A stretch of 64,000 nt of DNA, taken from positions 2,194,001 through 2,258,000 of the forward strand of contig NZ_JAOQNH010000001.1 of NCBI RefSeq assembly GCF_025961205.1. The letters are read 5' to 3'. Below the pieces are notes generated by a model, which was not told where the DNA came from, did not search any database, and was given only the letters and a program-made list of their open reading frames with translations. Within the stretch, counting starts at the first letter, position 1; each line of letters begins with the position of its first letter. The translations under genes and the position numbers were made by a program. Shown piece after piece: positions 8,554-18,310 of this stretch. Source of the stretch: Azospirillum fermentarium (GTDB taxonomy: Bacteria > Pseudomonadota > Alphaproteobacteria > Azospirillales > Azospirillaceae).

Positions 8554-10356
8554 TCAGACCAGACGGGCCTTGACGTACGAGCCGGGGGCCTCGTCCAGGG
8601 CCGGGAGGCCGCCGTTGGACGGGTCGCGGGCCGGGACGGTGCCTTCGGAATACTGCGACACCCACGCCTGCCAGTCGGTCCACCACGAACCCGGTGCCTG
8701 GGCCGTGTCCTTCAGCCAGGCTTCCGGGTCCTTCGGCAGCGCCTCGTTGGTCCAGTAGCAGTACTTGCCCGCCGACGGCGGGTTGATCACGCCGGCGATG
8801 TGGCCGGAGGCCGCCAGCACGAACTTCACCGGGCCGGAGAAGAGCTGCGTGCCGGCATAGGTGGACTTCCACGGGGCGATGTGGTCTTCGCGGGCCGACA
8901 GGAAGTACGCCGGGGTCTTCACGTTGCGCAGGTCGATGGGAACACCGGCCAGCGTCACGCCGCCCGGCTGCTGCAACAGGTTCTTCTGGTACATGTTGCG
9001 CAGGTAGAAGCTGTGCATCGCCGCCGGCATCCGCGTCGAATCGCTGTTCCAGTACAGCAGGTCGAACGGGAACGGATCCTTGCCCAGCAGGTAGTTGTTC
9101 ACCACGAACGACCAGATCAGGTCGTTGGCGCGCAGCATGTTGAACGTCGTCGCCATCTCGGAACCGTCGAGATAGCCGCGCTCGCTCATCTTGCCTTCGA
9201 TGTAGTTGAGCTGTTCCTCGTCGATGAAGACCGACAGCTCGCCCGCCTCGGCGAAGTCCAGCATGGTGGTGAAGAAGGTGGCCGACGCGATGCGCTCGTC
9301 ACCCTTCGCCGCCATGTACGCCAGCGTGGCGGCCAGCAGGGTGCCGCCCAGGCAATAGCCCACGGCGTTCACGCTGTCCTCGCCGGTGGCAATCTTGATC
9401 TGATCCAGGGCGGCCAGCGGCCCCTCGATCATGTAATCCTCGAAGCTCTTCTTCGCCAGCCGCTCGTCGGGGTTGACCCACGACAGCACGAAGACGGTGT
9501 GGCCCTGGTCCACCGCCCACTTGATGTAGCTGTTCTTTTCGCGCAGATCGAGGATGTAGAACTTGTTGATCCACGGCGGCACGATCATCAGCGGGCGCTT
9601 GGCCACGTCGGGCGTGGTCGGCGTGTACTGAAGAAGCTGGATCAGGTCGTTCTGGAACACCACCTTGCCCGGCGTCACGGCAATGTTCTTGCCCACCTGG
9701 AAGGCGTCGTAGTCGGTCATGGAGATGCGCAGCTCGCCCTTGCCGCGCTCCAGGTCCTTCAGCAGATGCTCCAGCCCCTTGACCAGGTTTTCACCGCCGG
9801 TCTCGATGGTGGTGCGCAGCACCTCCGGGTTGGTCATCACGAAGTTGGAGGGCGCCATGGCGTCCACGAACTGGCGGGTGTAGAAATCCACCTTCTTCGC
9901 GGTCTGGTCCGGCAGCCCCTCGACCTCGCTCACGGTGGACTGCATCCACCGGGCCGACAGCAGGTACGACTGCTTGATGAAGTCGAACAGGGTGTTCTCG
10001 TCCCACGCCGAATCCTTGAAGCGGCGGTCGTCCTTGGCCGGGCTGATCACCGGGGCCGCTTCCTGGCCCAGCAGACGCTGGGTGGTGCGCTGCCACAGGG
10101 TCAGGTAATCCTGCCACAGGGTCATCTGCGCCTTCATCAGCTTCGCCGGATCGGCCATCATGCGGGCCGTCATCTCCAGGAAGGCGTGCCCGATGCCCAT
10201 GGGGTCGGGGTTGGCGGCGGTGGTCTTGCCGTCAGCCGCCTGGCGTGCCAGGAAATCAGTGACCAGCTTCTGGCTCTGCTCGGCAATGCGGGTCATCGCA
10301 CGCGACAGCTCCACAGGGTCGGGGAGCTTGACGTCAGGGGCCTGTTGTTCGGCCAT
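8554..10356 (-). CDS. phaC: Class I poly(3-hydroxyalkanoate) synthase
   Basis: 600-residue PHA synthase, polymerising (R)-3-hydroxyacyl-CoA, usually 3-hydroxybutyryl-CoA, at the surface of PHA granules. It has the lipase-like box GYCLGG with nucleophile Cys335 and the later Asp and His regions (SAREDHIAPW; ASGHIAGVINPP) completing the catalytic triad. The length fits class I (about 590). ATG 10356 begins MAEQQAPDV and follows an AAAGGA site; the frame is open far upstream, but that part is not PhaC-like. No phaA, phaB, phaR or phasin gene is adjacent. A TATAAA element lies upstream near 10410. Confidence 0.97.
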   Translation of the reverse strand: MAEQQAPDVKLPDPVELSRAMTRIAEQSQKLVTDFLARQAADGKTTAANPDPMGIGHAFLEMTARMMADPAKLMKAQMTLWQDYLTLWQRTTQRLLGQEAAPVISPAKDDRRFKDSAWDENTLFDFIKQSYLLSARWMQSTVSEVEGLPDQTAKKVDFYTRQFVDAMAPSNFVMTNPEVLRTTIETGGENLVKGLEHLLKDLERGKGELRISMTDYDAFQVGKNIAVTPGKVVFQNDLIQLLQYTPTTPDVAKRPLMIVPPWINKFYILDLREKNSYIKWAVDQGHTVFVLSWVNPDERLAKKSFEDYMIEGPLAALDQIKIATGEDSVNAVGYCLGGTLLAATLAYMAAKGDERIASATFFTTMLDFAEAGELSVFIDEEQLNYIEGKMSERGYLDGSEMATTFNMLRANDLIWSFVVNNYLLGKDPFPFDLLYWNSDSTRMPAAMHSFYLRNMYQKNLLQQPGGVTLAGVPIDLRNVKTPAYFLSAREDHIAPWKSTYAGTQLFSGPVKFVLAASGHIAGVINPPSAGKYCYWTNEALPKDPEAWLKDTAQAPGSWWTDWQAWVSQYSEGTVPARDPSNGGLPALDEAPGSYVKARLV

Positions 10357-10566
10357 GTTTAGGTCCTTTGATTCCAGTTTGGACTTCAGGTGGGACGTAC
10401 TCAGGTTTATACAAAGCCGTATGGTTTTGGAAACGGCTTCCTGCACCAAACACCGGGAAAGGTGTGCGCTGCGACAATTCATAGCGCTTTCGTATGAAGG
10501 TTTGATGGAATGCCGCACCGAAAAGTCATAAGACGCCGCCCCCTGCGGCAAAATGGAGATGTGGGA

Positions 10567-10974
10567 ATGACCGTCATAGGTATGCCAGGGCGAGGCCGCC
10601 GTCTGGCGATTCTGGCTATGACCGCCGGTGCGGCTGCTTTGGGCGGGTGCAGCCCCCAGATCCAGGATGTTGGTTTGGCAAACTATGTCTTTGGCGAGCG
10701 GCGCACCGATCCTCCTTCGCCCATCCAGGCCATGACGGGGAAGGAAACCGCCTATCCCAATCTGGCGACCGTCCCGCCGCGGCCCACGAACCTCACCACC
10801 CAAGCCCAGCGCGACGCCCAGATGAAGGCGCTGGAGGATCACCGCGCCCGCAACCGTCTGGCCGCCGACGCGCTGGAGGAAAAGGCGCAGACCCTGCCAC
10901 CGCCGCTGCCGCCGCAGACGTTGCCGGAGCCGATGGCGGTCCCGCCGCCGCCGCGCATCAGGGAAGGCGGGTGA
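10567..10974 (+). CDS. Small proline-rich lipoprotein, unknown function
   Basis: About 135 residues. A basic N-terminus and short hydrophobic stretch end in a lipobox (AALGGCS, Cys near residue 28), so it is probably lipidated and held in the envelope. The mature part has an Ala/Arg/Glu-rich helix (about residues 75-110) and a Pro-rich tail (PPPLPPQTLPEP). Not recognised beyond that. The start is uncertain: ATG 10567 gives a classic lipoprotein signal and has GGAG nearby; the frame is open to 10510. Divergent from phaC. Confidence 0.7.
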   Translation: MTVIGMPGRGRRLAILAMTAGAAALGGCSPQIQDVGLANYVFGERRTDPPSPIQAMTGKETAYPNLATVPPRPTNLTTQAQRDAQMKALEDHRARNRLAADALEEKAQTLPPPLPPQTLPEPMAVPPPPRIREGG

Positions 10975-11163
10975 TCCGGTCCGGGGGCGGGGCGGGCGGC
11001 GGAACGTCCGCCCGCCGCCGGGCGGTTCTTTGAATACTTTTGTGCATAGTGTTCCCGGCATCATATTTTATAATATTTCTTCCGATGACAGGGTAAAATT
11101 GCCTTTTTTACCTTCGTGCGTTGCTTTCCGAATCATCGGATGGTGCGCGCGGAGGGGATTTTC

Positions 11164-12780
11164 ATGAATAAAATTATGCCTCAAATCGAGCATGTCGTTT
11201 ATTACATGCTTGAAAATCGCTCTTTTGACAATCTTTTGGGTTGGTTGTACGACGACAACAAAAAACCATCACGAATCATTGCCAATCCAAAACAGCAAGA
11301 TGACCCCTTTCACGGTTTGAAGGAGAATACATACTATAATTGTTTTGCCCATGATCCGGTGAAACATTATGTCAGCCGGGGAACCGGCGGGCATATGGAC
11401 ATCCCAAACCCCGATCCCAACGAACCTTTTCTCGACGTCAACGAGCAGATTTTCGGGAAGTTCTACACGGAAGCACCGCCCGACGGCACGCAGGCCACCA
11501 TGAGCGGCTTCCTGAGCAACTACAACGGGGCGTTCAAGGGGTTCGCCGGGGTTCTGTGCGATCAGGGCGACACCGTTTTTTCCACCATCGCCAAGCTGCT
11601 GGGCAAGGATTTCCCCTTCGTCTGCCAGAAGCTGACGAAGGAGGAGGCGTTGCCCATCCTCAACACCTACGCCCCGGAGGAAGTGCCGGTGATGAACGAA
11701 CTGGCCCGGCATTTCGCCGTGTCGGACCTGTGGTTCAGTTCGGTACCGACCCAGACCATGGCTAACCGGGCCTTTTCGGTGTGCGGCACCTCCTGCGGGC
11801 TGGTGGACAATCACGGCAAGCTGCTGGGGCTGGTGCCGGGTGCCTATGATGCGCTCAGCATCTGGGATGTGCTGTCCGCCCACGGCTATGCATCCCCCGA
11901 CGACTGGATGATCTATTTCCAGGATAAGGAGGAATGGCACTGGTGCCTGACGCAGCAGGCGTTCAGCATTCCCGATTCCGCCAATCATCTGAAGCACATC
12001 GACCATTTCTTCGCGGCGGTGGAGGCGGGGACGCTGCCGTCCTTCTCGTACCTGGAGCCGGCGTGGTTCGGCGCACATCTGACCAACAACGGCAACAGCT
12101 ATCACCCGCCGTCCGATCTGGTGCCCGGCGAGGAATTCCTGCTGAAGCTGTATGACAAGCTGACGGCCAATCCCGAGCTGTGGTCCAAGACTCTGCTGAT
12201 CATCAGCTTCGACGAGCACGGCGGCACCTATGACCACGTGGCCCCGCCGTGGGGGGCGGTTCCGCCGTGGGGTGACGGCGAGCCGCCCGCCCGCCTTGAG
12301 CACGAGTTCAAGTTCAACCGTTTCGGCATCCGGGTGCCGACCATCATGGTGTCCCCGTGGATCGACGAGGGGGTGGTGTTCCGCTCGCCCACCGACGTGC
12401 CGTTCGACCATACCTCGTTGATCGCCACCCTGCTCAAATGGAAGGGCATCGACCCCAAGGACGTTGGCATGGGCCAGCGGGTCGCCAACGCCCCCACCTT
12501 TGAAAGCGTGCTGACCCGTCAGACACCGCGCACCGACCACCCGGTCCTGGCGCTGGCCCCCGCGGCAGCGGCGTGGCTGGCGAACCCGCCGTCCCCGGCG
12601 GACACCCCGCCCACGCCGATGCAGTTCAAGATGCTGCCGAACCTGCTGCTGCATCTGGCCGGGCGGAAGCTCACCGAACTGGAAATGATCGAGGCGATGG
12701 TGGAGGTGCTGAAGGGCGCCAGATCCGCCCAGGATCTGTTCGCCAACATCGAAAAATTCCGCGCCAGGCACGCCGGATAA
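11164..12780 (+). CDS. Phospholipase C-like phosphoesterase
   Basis: 538-residue member of the PF04185 phosphoesterase family (non-haemolytic phospholipase C / acid phosphatase AcpA group). Hallmarks are EHVVYYMLENRSFDNLLGW at residues 9-27, containing metal- and phosphate-binding Glu17/Asn18, and the C-terminal metal motif SFDEHGGTYDHVAPP. It hydrolyses phosphodiesters or phosphomonoesters. Unlike most characterised members it has no signal peptide or Tat motif. ATG 11164 follows GGAGGGGA. The first 250 bases are noticeably AT-rich against the rest of the gene. The substrate is unknown. Confidence 0.9.
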   Translation: MNKIMPQIEHVVYYMLENRSFDNLLGWLYDDNKKPSRIIANPKQQDDPFHGLKENTYYNCFAHDPVKHYVSRGTGGHMDIPNPDPNEPFLDVNEQIFGKFYTEAPPDGTQATMSGFLSNYNGAFKGFAGVLCDQGDTVFSTIAKLLGKDFPFVCQKLTKEEALPILNTYAPEEVPVMNELARHFAVSDLWFSSVPTQTMANRAFSVCGTSCGLVDNHGKLLGLVPGAYDALSIWDVLSAHGYASPDDWMIYFQDKEEWHWCLTQQAFSIPDSANHLKHIDHFFAAVEAGTLPSFSYLEPAWFGAHLTNNGNSYHPPSDLVPGEEFLLKLYDKLTANPELWSKTLLIISFDEHGGTYDHVAPPWGAVPPWGDGEPPARLEHEFKFNRFGIRVPTIMVSPWIDEGVVFRSPTDVPFDHTSLIATLLKWKGIDPKDVGMGQRVANAPTFESVLTRQTPRTDHPVLALAPAAAAWLANPPSPADTPPTPMQFKMLPNLLLHLAGRKLTELEMIEAMVEVLKGARSAQDLFANIEKFRARHAG

Positions 12781-12787
12781 CAGGATT

Positions 12788-12825
12788 GGCGGGGAGGGGG
12801 GCTGTGCCCATGGCCCTCTCCCGCC
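12788..12825. terminator. Hairpin between convergent genes
   Basis: GGCGGGGAGGG (12788-12798) pairs with CCCTCTCCCGCC (12814-12825) with one bulge, between the ends of the phosphoesterase and spoVR genes. No T-run is present, so termination is inferred from position only. Confidence 0.4.
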
Positions 12826-12830
12826 TTCCG

Positions 12831-14387
12831 TCACGCGAAGAGCGCGCTGGGGGCGGTGACGGCGTGTTCCTTCAGGATCGCTTCCGACACCGCCGACACC
12901 TCCACAAGCTGGACCTCGTAGCCCCACAGGTTGGCAATGTGGCGCAGCACCGCCTTGGCGTCGTTCTCGTCCAGCAGCACGCCGTTGGTCACCCGGTGGT
13001 GCAGGATCAGCTTGCGGTCGCCGGCCAGGTCCACGTCCACGATCTGGATGTCGGGTTCCAGATAGGCCAGATCGTACTGGCGCGCCAGCATCCGGCGCAG
13101 GTTGCGGTAGCCGCGTTCGTTGTGGATGTGCTCGACGATCAGGTTGGGGTCTTCGGCGTCGTCGCGCACGGCAAACAGCTTCATGGTCCGCATCAGGTGC
13201 GGGCTGAGGTACTGCAACACGAAGCTCTCGTCGCGGAAATTGGCCCAGGCGTCGCGCAGCGCGCCGATGCCGTCGCCGCGCCCGGCCAGATCGGGGAACC
13301 ATTCCCGGTCCTCGTCGGTGGGGTTCTCGGCGATGCGCTGGATGTCCTGCATCATGGCGAAGCCCAGCGCATAGGGGTTGATGCCCGAAAAGCGCTGGTC
13401 GTCGAAATCGGGCTGGAAGACCACGCTGGTGTGGGAATGCAGGAATTCCAGCATCGCCCCGTCGCTGATAAGCCCCTTTTGGTGCAGACGGTTCATGATG
13501 GTGTAGTGGGTGTAGGTGGCACACCCCTCGTTCATCAGCTTGGTCTGCTTCTGGGGGTAGAAATACTGGGCGATGTGTCGGACGATGCGCAGGATTTCCC
13601 GCTGCCAATGCTCCAACCGCGGCGCCTTTTTCTCCAGGAAATAGAGGATGTTCTCTTCCGGCAGGCCGAGAAGCTTCTTGCGCTCGCTCAGCGTGCGCGA
13701 CGGCGGGCGGCCGCCGGCGGCCGGCTTGGGCACCGTGCGCCACAGGTCGTTGAAGGTCTCTTCCTCGTACTGCTGGCGGTTCTGCTCGCGCCGGCGCTCC
13801 TCGCGCAGGTCAAGGGGGCGCTTCTTGGGGTATTTGTGCACGCCCTGGGTCATCAGCGCGTGGGCGGCGTCCAGCACCCGCTCGACGGCGGCAAGGCCGT
13901 AGCGCTCCTCGCACTGGCCGATGTAGGATTTGGCGAATTCCAGATAGTCCAGAATACCTTTGGCGTCGGTCCATTGCTGGAAAAGCTGGTTGTTCTTGAA
14001 GAAGTGGTTGTGGCCGAATGCCGCGTGCGCGATCACCAGCGTCTGCATCGTCATGGTATTTTCTTCCATGATGTAGCTGATGCAGGGGCTGGAATTGATG
14101 ACGATCTCGTACGCAAGCCCGCGGTATCCCTTTCGGTACAGCATCTCGTCGCGGGCGAAATGCTTGCCGAACGACCAGTGGCGGTACATCAGCGGCATGC
14201 CGATGGACGAATAGGCGTCGAGCATCTGCTCGGCCGTGATGACCTCGATCTGGTTGGGATAGACGTTCAGGCCCATGTCGTTGACGGCGATGTCCTCCAC
14301 CGCGTCATAGACCCGCTTGATCTTGTCGTAATCCCAATCGGCCCCGTCGTAGAGGAGGCCCGCCGGCTTCGAAAGGACCGTGGTCAT
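12831..14387 (-). CDS. spoVR: SpoVR family protein
   Basis: 518 residues, full length for the SpoVR/YcgB family. Characteristic segments are the N-terminal GADWDYDKIKRVYDAVEDIA, the central PYALGFAMMQDI, and HHRVTNGVLLDENDAKAVL near the C-terminus. The biochemical role is unresolved; the Bacillus homologue affects spore cortex formation, and in proteobacteria the gene travels with prkA and yeaH, as here (prkA-yeaH-spoVR in transcription order, 26-49 bases apart). This points to a joint stress or stationary-phase function. Confidence 0.96.
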   Translation of the reverse strand: MTTVLSKPAGLLYDGADWDYDKIKRVYDAVEDIAVNDMGLNVYPNQIEVITAEQMLDAYSSIGMPLMYRHWSFGKHFARDEMLYRKGYRGLAYEIVINSSPCISYIMEENTMTMQTLVIAHAAFGHNHFFKNNQLFQQWTDAKGILDYLEFAKSYIGQCEERYGLAAVERVLDAAHALMTQGVHKYPKKRPLDLREERRREQNRQQYEEETFNDLWRTVPKPAAGGRPPSRTLSERKKLLGLPEENILYFLEKKAPRLEHWQREILRIVRHIAQYFYPQKQTKLMNEGCATYTHYTIMNRLHQKGLISDGAMLEFLHSHTSVVFQPDFDDQRFSGINPYALGFAMMQDIQRIAENPTDEDREWFPDLAGRGDGIGALRDAWANFRDESFVLQYLSPHLMRTMKLFAVRDDAEDPNLIVEHIHNERGYRNLRRMLARQYDLAYLEPDIQIVDVDLAGDRKLILHHRVTNGVLLDENDAKAVLRHIANLWGYEVQLVEVSAVSEAILKEHAVTAPSALFA

Positions 14388-14413
14388 GCTGTCTCCTTGA
14401 TAACGGCAACGGG

Positions 14414-15706
14414 TCAGGCGCCAACCTTGTCCTTGGCGAACAGGTCGCGGAAGACGGGGTAGATCTCCCGCCGCGACCGCACGCGCCGCATGGCAAGGGG
14501 GAGGGTGGGGGCCTGCACGATCTTATAGGTGCGCCACAGTTCGGTTTCCCGGCCCAGCGCCGACAGGCCCATGTTGTGTTCCGCCGCCACCTCGATATAG
14601 GCGAAGTACTGGCACATGGGCAGGATGACGTCGCGCAGCAGGGTGGCCGACTTGGCGTTGTCCGACGACATGTTGTCGCCGTCCGATGCCTGTGCCGCGT
14701 AGATGTTCCATTCCTGGTCGGGGTAGCGCTCGCGCACGATGCGCTGCATCTCTTCCAGGGCCGTGGACACCACGGTGCCGCCGGTTTCGGTGGAATAGAA
14801 GAAGGTCTGCTCATCCACCTCCTTCGCTTCGTGGGTGTGGCGGATGAAGACGATATCGACCGAGCGGTAACGGCGCTTGAGGAACAGGTAGAGCAGCATG
14901 AAGAACCGCTTGGCGAGATCCTTCATGTGCTCGGTCATCGATCCCGACACGTCCATCAGGCAGAACATCACCGCCTGCGCGATGGGCTTGGGCACCGTTT
15001 CGAACCGGTTGTAGCGCACGTCGATGGGGTCGATGAAGGGGATGCGCTTGGACCGGCTGCTCTGGCGGGCGTAGCGTTCGCGCAGCTCCTCCAGCAGGGC
15101 GGGGTCGCCCTCCTTGGCCTCCAGTTCGGCGATTTCCCGTTCCAGGTCGAACAGCTCGTCCACCTTGGGCCGGTGCAGGGCGATCCGCCGGCTCAGGCTG
15201 TTGCGCATGGTGCGGACGAGGTTCAGGTTCGACGGCGATCCCGTCACCGAATAGCCGGCCCGCGTCAGCGAATGGGATTCCGATTGCTTCACCCGCTGCT
15301 TGACCAGATCGGGAAGCTCCAGATCCTCCAGGAAGATGTCGAGGAATTCCTCCCGCGACAGGACGAAGCGGAAATCGTCCTCGCCCTCGCCGTCGGGGCT
15401 GCCCTCGTTGCCGCCGCCGCCCCCGCCGCCGGGCGGGCGGGCGATGGTGTCCTTTTCCACGAACTCCTTGTTGCCCGGGACCACATAGTCCCGGATTCCG
15501 CCCGATTGGGCACGGTGGAACGAGGGCTCCCGCACGCCGCCGGCCGAGATGGTGATCTTGTCACCGTTCTCGATGTCCTGGATGCCGCGCTTGGAGGAGG
15601 CTTCGCGGACGGCCTTGACCACCTGTTCCTTGGCACGGCGCAGGAACCGCTGGCGGTTGGCCAGGCTCTTGCCCTGCGGGTTGCGGCGGCGGTCGATGAT
15701 GTTCAT
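14414..15706 (-). CDS. yeaH: YeaH/YhbH family protein (DUF444)
   Basis: 430 residues. N-terminus MNIIDRRRNPQGKSLANRQ is the signature of the family; a von Willebrand A-like domain lies in the second half with a MIDAS-type DVSGSMTEHM motif and VFIRHTHEAKEV. The region at about residues 85-110 is a Gly-rich, acidic linker. ATG 15706 is chosen over a TTG one codon earlier. Sits between prkA and spoVR; in enterobacteria the homologous yeaGH pair acts in stationary-phase and nitrogen stress adaptation. Confidence 0.95.
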   Translation of the reverse strand: MNIIDRRRNPQGKSLANRQRFLRRAKEQVVKAVREASSKRGIQDIENGDKITISAGGVREPSFHRAQSGGIRDYVVPGNKEFVEKDTIARPPGGGGGGGNEGSPDGEGEDDFRFVLSREEFLDIFLEDLELPDLVKQRVKQSESHSLTRAGYSVTGSPSNLNLVRTMRNSLSRRIALHRPKVDELFDLEREIAELEAKEGDPALLEELRERYARQSSRSKRIPFIDPIDVRYNRFETVPKPIAQAVMFCLMDVSGSMTEHMKDLAKRFFMLLYLFLKRRYRSVDIVFIRHTHEAKEVDEQTFFYSTETGGTVVSTALEEMQRIVRERYPDQEWNIYAAQASDGDNMSSDNAKSATLLRDVILPMCQYFAYIEVAAEHNMGLSALGRETELWRTYKIVQAPTLPLAMRRVRSRREIYPVFRDLFAKDKVGA

Positions 15707-15755
15707 CAATGGAAAGCCCTCGTTTCCGTGGTCCCTTGAGGCGTCCCGTGCCGGG

Positions 15756-17702
15756 TTATCCGGCCTGCTTCACCCGCATGTACCATTCGACCAGACGGCG
15801 GACCTGCCGTTCCGTATAGCCGCGGGACATCATGCGCGTGACGAACTCGTTGTGCTTCTTCTCGGTCTCGCCGTCCTTCTTGGACCCGAAGGAGATCACC
15901 GGCAGGAGATCCTCCACCTGGGAGAACATCCGCTTTTCGATCACCTCGCGGATCTTTTCATAGGACGTCCACGACGGGTTGCGGCCACCGTTGTTCGCCC
16001 GTGCGCGGAGCGCGAATTTCACCACCTCGTTGCGGAAGTCCTTGGGGTTGGCGATGCCCGCGGGCTTCTCGACCTTGGTCAGTTCCTGGTTCAGCAGTTC
16101 GCGGTTCATCAACTGGCCGGTGTCGGGATCCTTGAAATCCTGATCCTCGATCCACGCATCGGCATAATCGACATAGCGGTCGAACAGGTTCTGTCCATAG
16201 TCGTGATAGGATTCCAGATAGGCTTTCTGGATCTCGTTACCAATGAATTCGGCGTAGCGCGGGCCGAGGTCGGCCTTGATGAACTCCAGATAGCGCTTCT
16301 CCGTCTCCTCGGGGAATTGTTCGCGCTTGATCGACTGCTCCAGGATGTACATCAGGTGCACGGGATCGGCGGCGATCTCGCTGGAGTCATAATTGTAGGT
16401 GGCGGCCAGCACCTTGAAGGCGAAACGGGTGGAGATGCCGTCCATGCCCTCGTCCACGCCCGCCTGATCGCGGTATTCCTGCATGGACTTGGCCTTGGGG
16501 TCGGTCTCCTTCAGGCTTTCGCCGTTGTAGACGCGCATCTTGGAATAAAGGCTGGAGTTCGGGTGGTCGCGCAGGCGCGACAGCACCGAGAACCGCGCCA
16601 GCATTTCCAGCGTCGCCGGGGCGCACGGCTCCTGCGACAGGTCGGACCCCTGGATCAGCTTCTCATAGATGTGCTGCTCCTCGTCCACCCGCAGGCAATA
16701 GGGCACCTTGATGACGCAGATGCGGTCGATGAAGGCCTCGTTGTTCTTGTTGTTCTTGAACGACTGCCATTCCGCCTCGTTCGAGTGGGCCAGGATCACG
16801 CCCTGGAACGGGATGGCGCCAATGTTCTCCGACCCCACATAGTTGCCCTCCTGCGTCGCGGTCAGCAGGGGGTGCAGCATCTTGATGGGGGCTTTGAACA
16901 TTTCGACGAATTCCAGCAGCCCCTGGGTGGCCCGGTTCAGGCCGCCGGAGAAGGAATAGGCGTCGGGGTCGTTCTGGCTGAACATCTCCAGTTTGCGGAT
17001 ATCGACCTTGCCCACCAGCGACGAGATGTCCTGGTTGTTCTCGTCGCCCGGTTCGGTCTTGGTCACGCAGATCTGGCGCAGCTTGCTGGGGTGCAGCTTC
17101 ACCACCCGGAAGCGGGAGAGGTCGCCGTTGAACTCGTCGAGCCGCTTGACGGCCCACGGGCTCATCAGCCCGGTCAGGCGGCGGCGGGGAATGCCGTAGC
17201 GCTCCTCCAGCATGTCGCCCATCTCGTCGGGGTTGAACAGGCCGAGCGGGCTTTCGAAAACGGGGGAGATTTCCTTGCCCGCCTTCAAAACATAGATGGG
17301 GCACTTTTCGGTCAGGCTTTTCAGCCGTTCGGCGAGCGAGGATTTGCCGCCGCCCACCGGGCCCAGCAGATAGAGGATCTGCTTGCGCTCCTCCAGGCCC
17401 TGGGCCGCGTGGCGGAAGAAGCCGACGATGCGTTCGATCGTCTCTTCCATCCCGAAGAAATCGGCGAAGGCCGGGTAGATCTTGATGGTTCGGTTCATGA
17501 AGATGCGCCCGATCCGCGCATCCTTGGCCGTATCCACGAGCCTCGGCTCGCCGATGGCGGCCAGAAGCCGTTCGGCGGCCGAGGAATACATCATCGGATC
17601 GTCGCGGCAGCCTTCAAGGTACTCCATGAGGGTCATTTCGTGTTCACGACGCCCCTCATAGCTCTGTGCGTAACGGGAAAAGATGTCTTCGGCCGGGAAC
17701 AT
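15756..17702 (-). CDS. prkA: PrkA family serine protein kinase / AAA ATPase
   Basis: 648 residues, normal for PrkA/YeaG. The N-terminal AAA domain has Walker A GPVGGGKSSLAERL (near residue 115) and the typical MFPAEDIFSRYAQSYEGRREHEM start region preceding it; the C-terminal half contains the kinase-like PrkA domain. The B. subtilis homologue phosphorylates proteins and has also been reported to act as an AAA protease. First gene of the prkA-yeaH-spoVR operon. ATG 17702 has a GGAG site; the frame is open upstream but without family similarity. Confidence 0.97.
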   Translation of the reverse strand: MFPAEDIFSRYAQSYEGRREHEMTLMEYLEGCRDDPMMYSSAAERLLAAIGEPRLVDTAKDARIGRIFMNRTIKIYPAFADFFGMEETIERIVGFFRHAAQGLEERKQILYLLGPVGGGKSSLAERLKSLTEKCPIYVLKAGKEISPVFESPLGLFNPDEMGDMLEERYGIPRRRLTGLMSPWAVKRLDEFNGDLSRFRVVKLHPSKLRQICVTKTEPGDENNQDISSLVGKVDIRKLEMFSQNDPDAYSFSGGLNRATQGLLEFVEMFKAPIKMLHPLLTATQEGNYVGSENIGAIPFQGVILAHSNEAEWQSFKNNKNNEAFIDRICVIKVPYCLRVDEEQHIYEKLIQGSDLSQEPCAPATLEMLARFSVLSRLRDHPNSSLYSKMRVYNGESLKETDPKAKSMQEYRDQAGVDEGMDGISTRFAFKVLAATYNYDSSEIAADPVHLMYILEQSIKREQFPEETEKRYLEFIKADLGPRYAEFIGNEIQKAYLESYHDYGQNLFDRYVDYADAWIEDQDFKDPDTGQLMNRELLNQELTKVEKPAGIANPKDFRNEVVKFALRARANNGGRNPSWTSYEKIREVIEKRMFSQVEDLLPVISFGSKKDGETEKKHNEFVTRMMSRGYTERQVRRLVEWYMRVKQAG

Positions 17703-18310
17703 GCGTCGCTCCGTCTGATCAATCCCAAGGATACGCCGTGATGCTGCTGCCCATCGGCGCAGGCGGCGCGCGGCTGGATGGGCCGGCAAGCGCCGGGCAG
17801 GGTCCGGACAGGCCCCACCGCCCGTGCGTCACCGGACGAAAGGTGCGTGTGCCCGCCCGGCGCAAACCGGGGCGGTGCGGCGGCCGTTCAGGGCCACCGA
17901 TAAGGAATGTAATGCCTAGCCTAGGGCTTTCCAGCCGTGCCAAGGCAACATGTGCATCGGTATGTGCGGATATGATCGGCCACGGCCGTTCGGTGGGAAT
18001 AGGCGGATCGTCGTGCCTCATGCCGTGACCCTCCGTTCGGCCCCTGAATCATCGGGGGTGAGCCGAGGGATTCATGGGGGTTGAGGTCATTTTGCAGTGC
18101 AGCAATTAACCAATGCCTACCATCACGCTCCCCCTTGGGCCGGACCAGCCGGCAAAGGGGGATGTTCCATTATAAACACAGGAACGGCAAGGATGGGGTG
18201 TTCCTCTTTCGAGCGGAAGCGCCCGCCCCACCGAACAGGATGGGGTGTGACCTTCCGGCACCAATGGTGCGGAAGTGGGGCATGAAAAGGGCGGGGATGT
18301 GGCGGACGGG
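17703..18310. other. Intergenic region upstream of prkA, no gene seen
   Basis: About 600 bases between prkA and the response regulator gene, both on the minus strand. Short frames here have unconvincing composition. It must hold the prkA promoter. Visible features are CCTAGCCTAGG near 17920, and a hairpin at 18252-18275 (CTTCC-GCACC with GGTGC-GGAAG, one bulge) which lies after the response regulator gene and could help end its transcript but has no T-run. Confidence 0.6.

Noticed and set aside
17936..17943. Minus-strand TTGGCACG, a perfect sigma-54 -24 element upstream of prkA
   Set aside because: The matching -12 GC lies 12 bases from GG instead of 10, and no TTGC is present, so a sigma-54 promoter is not supported despite the known NtrC control of yeaGH in E. 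coli.
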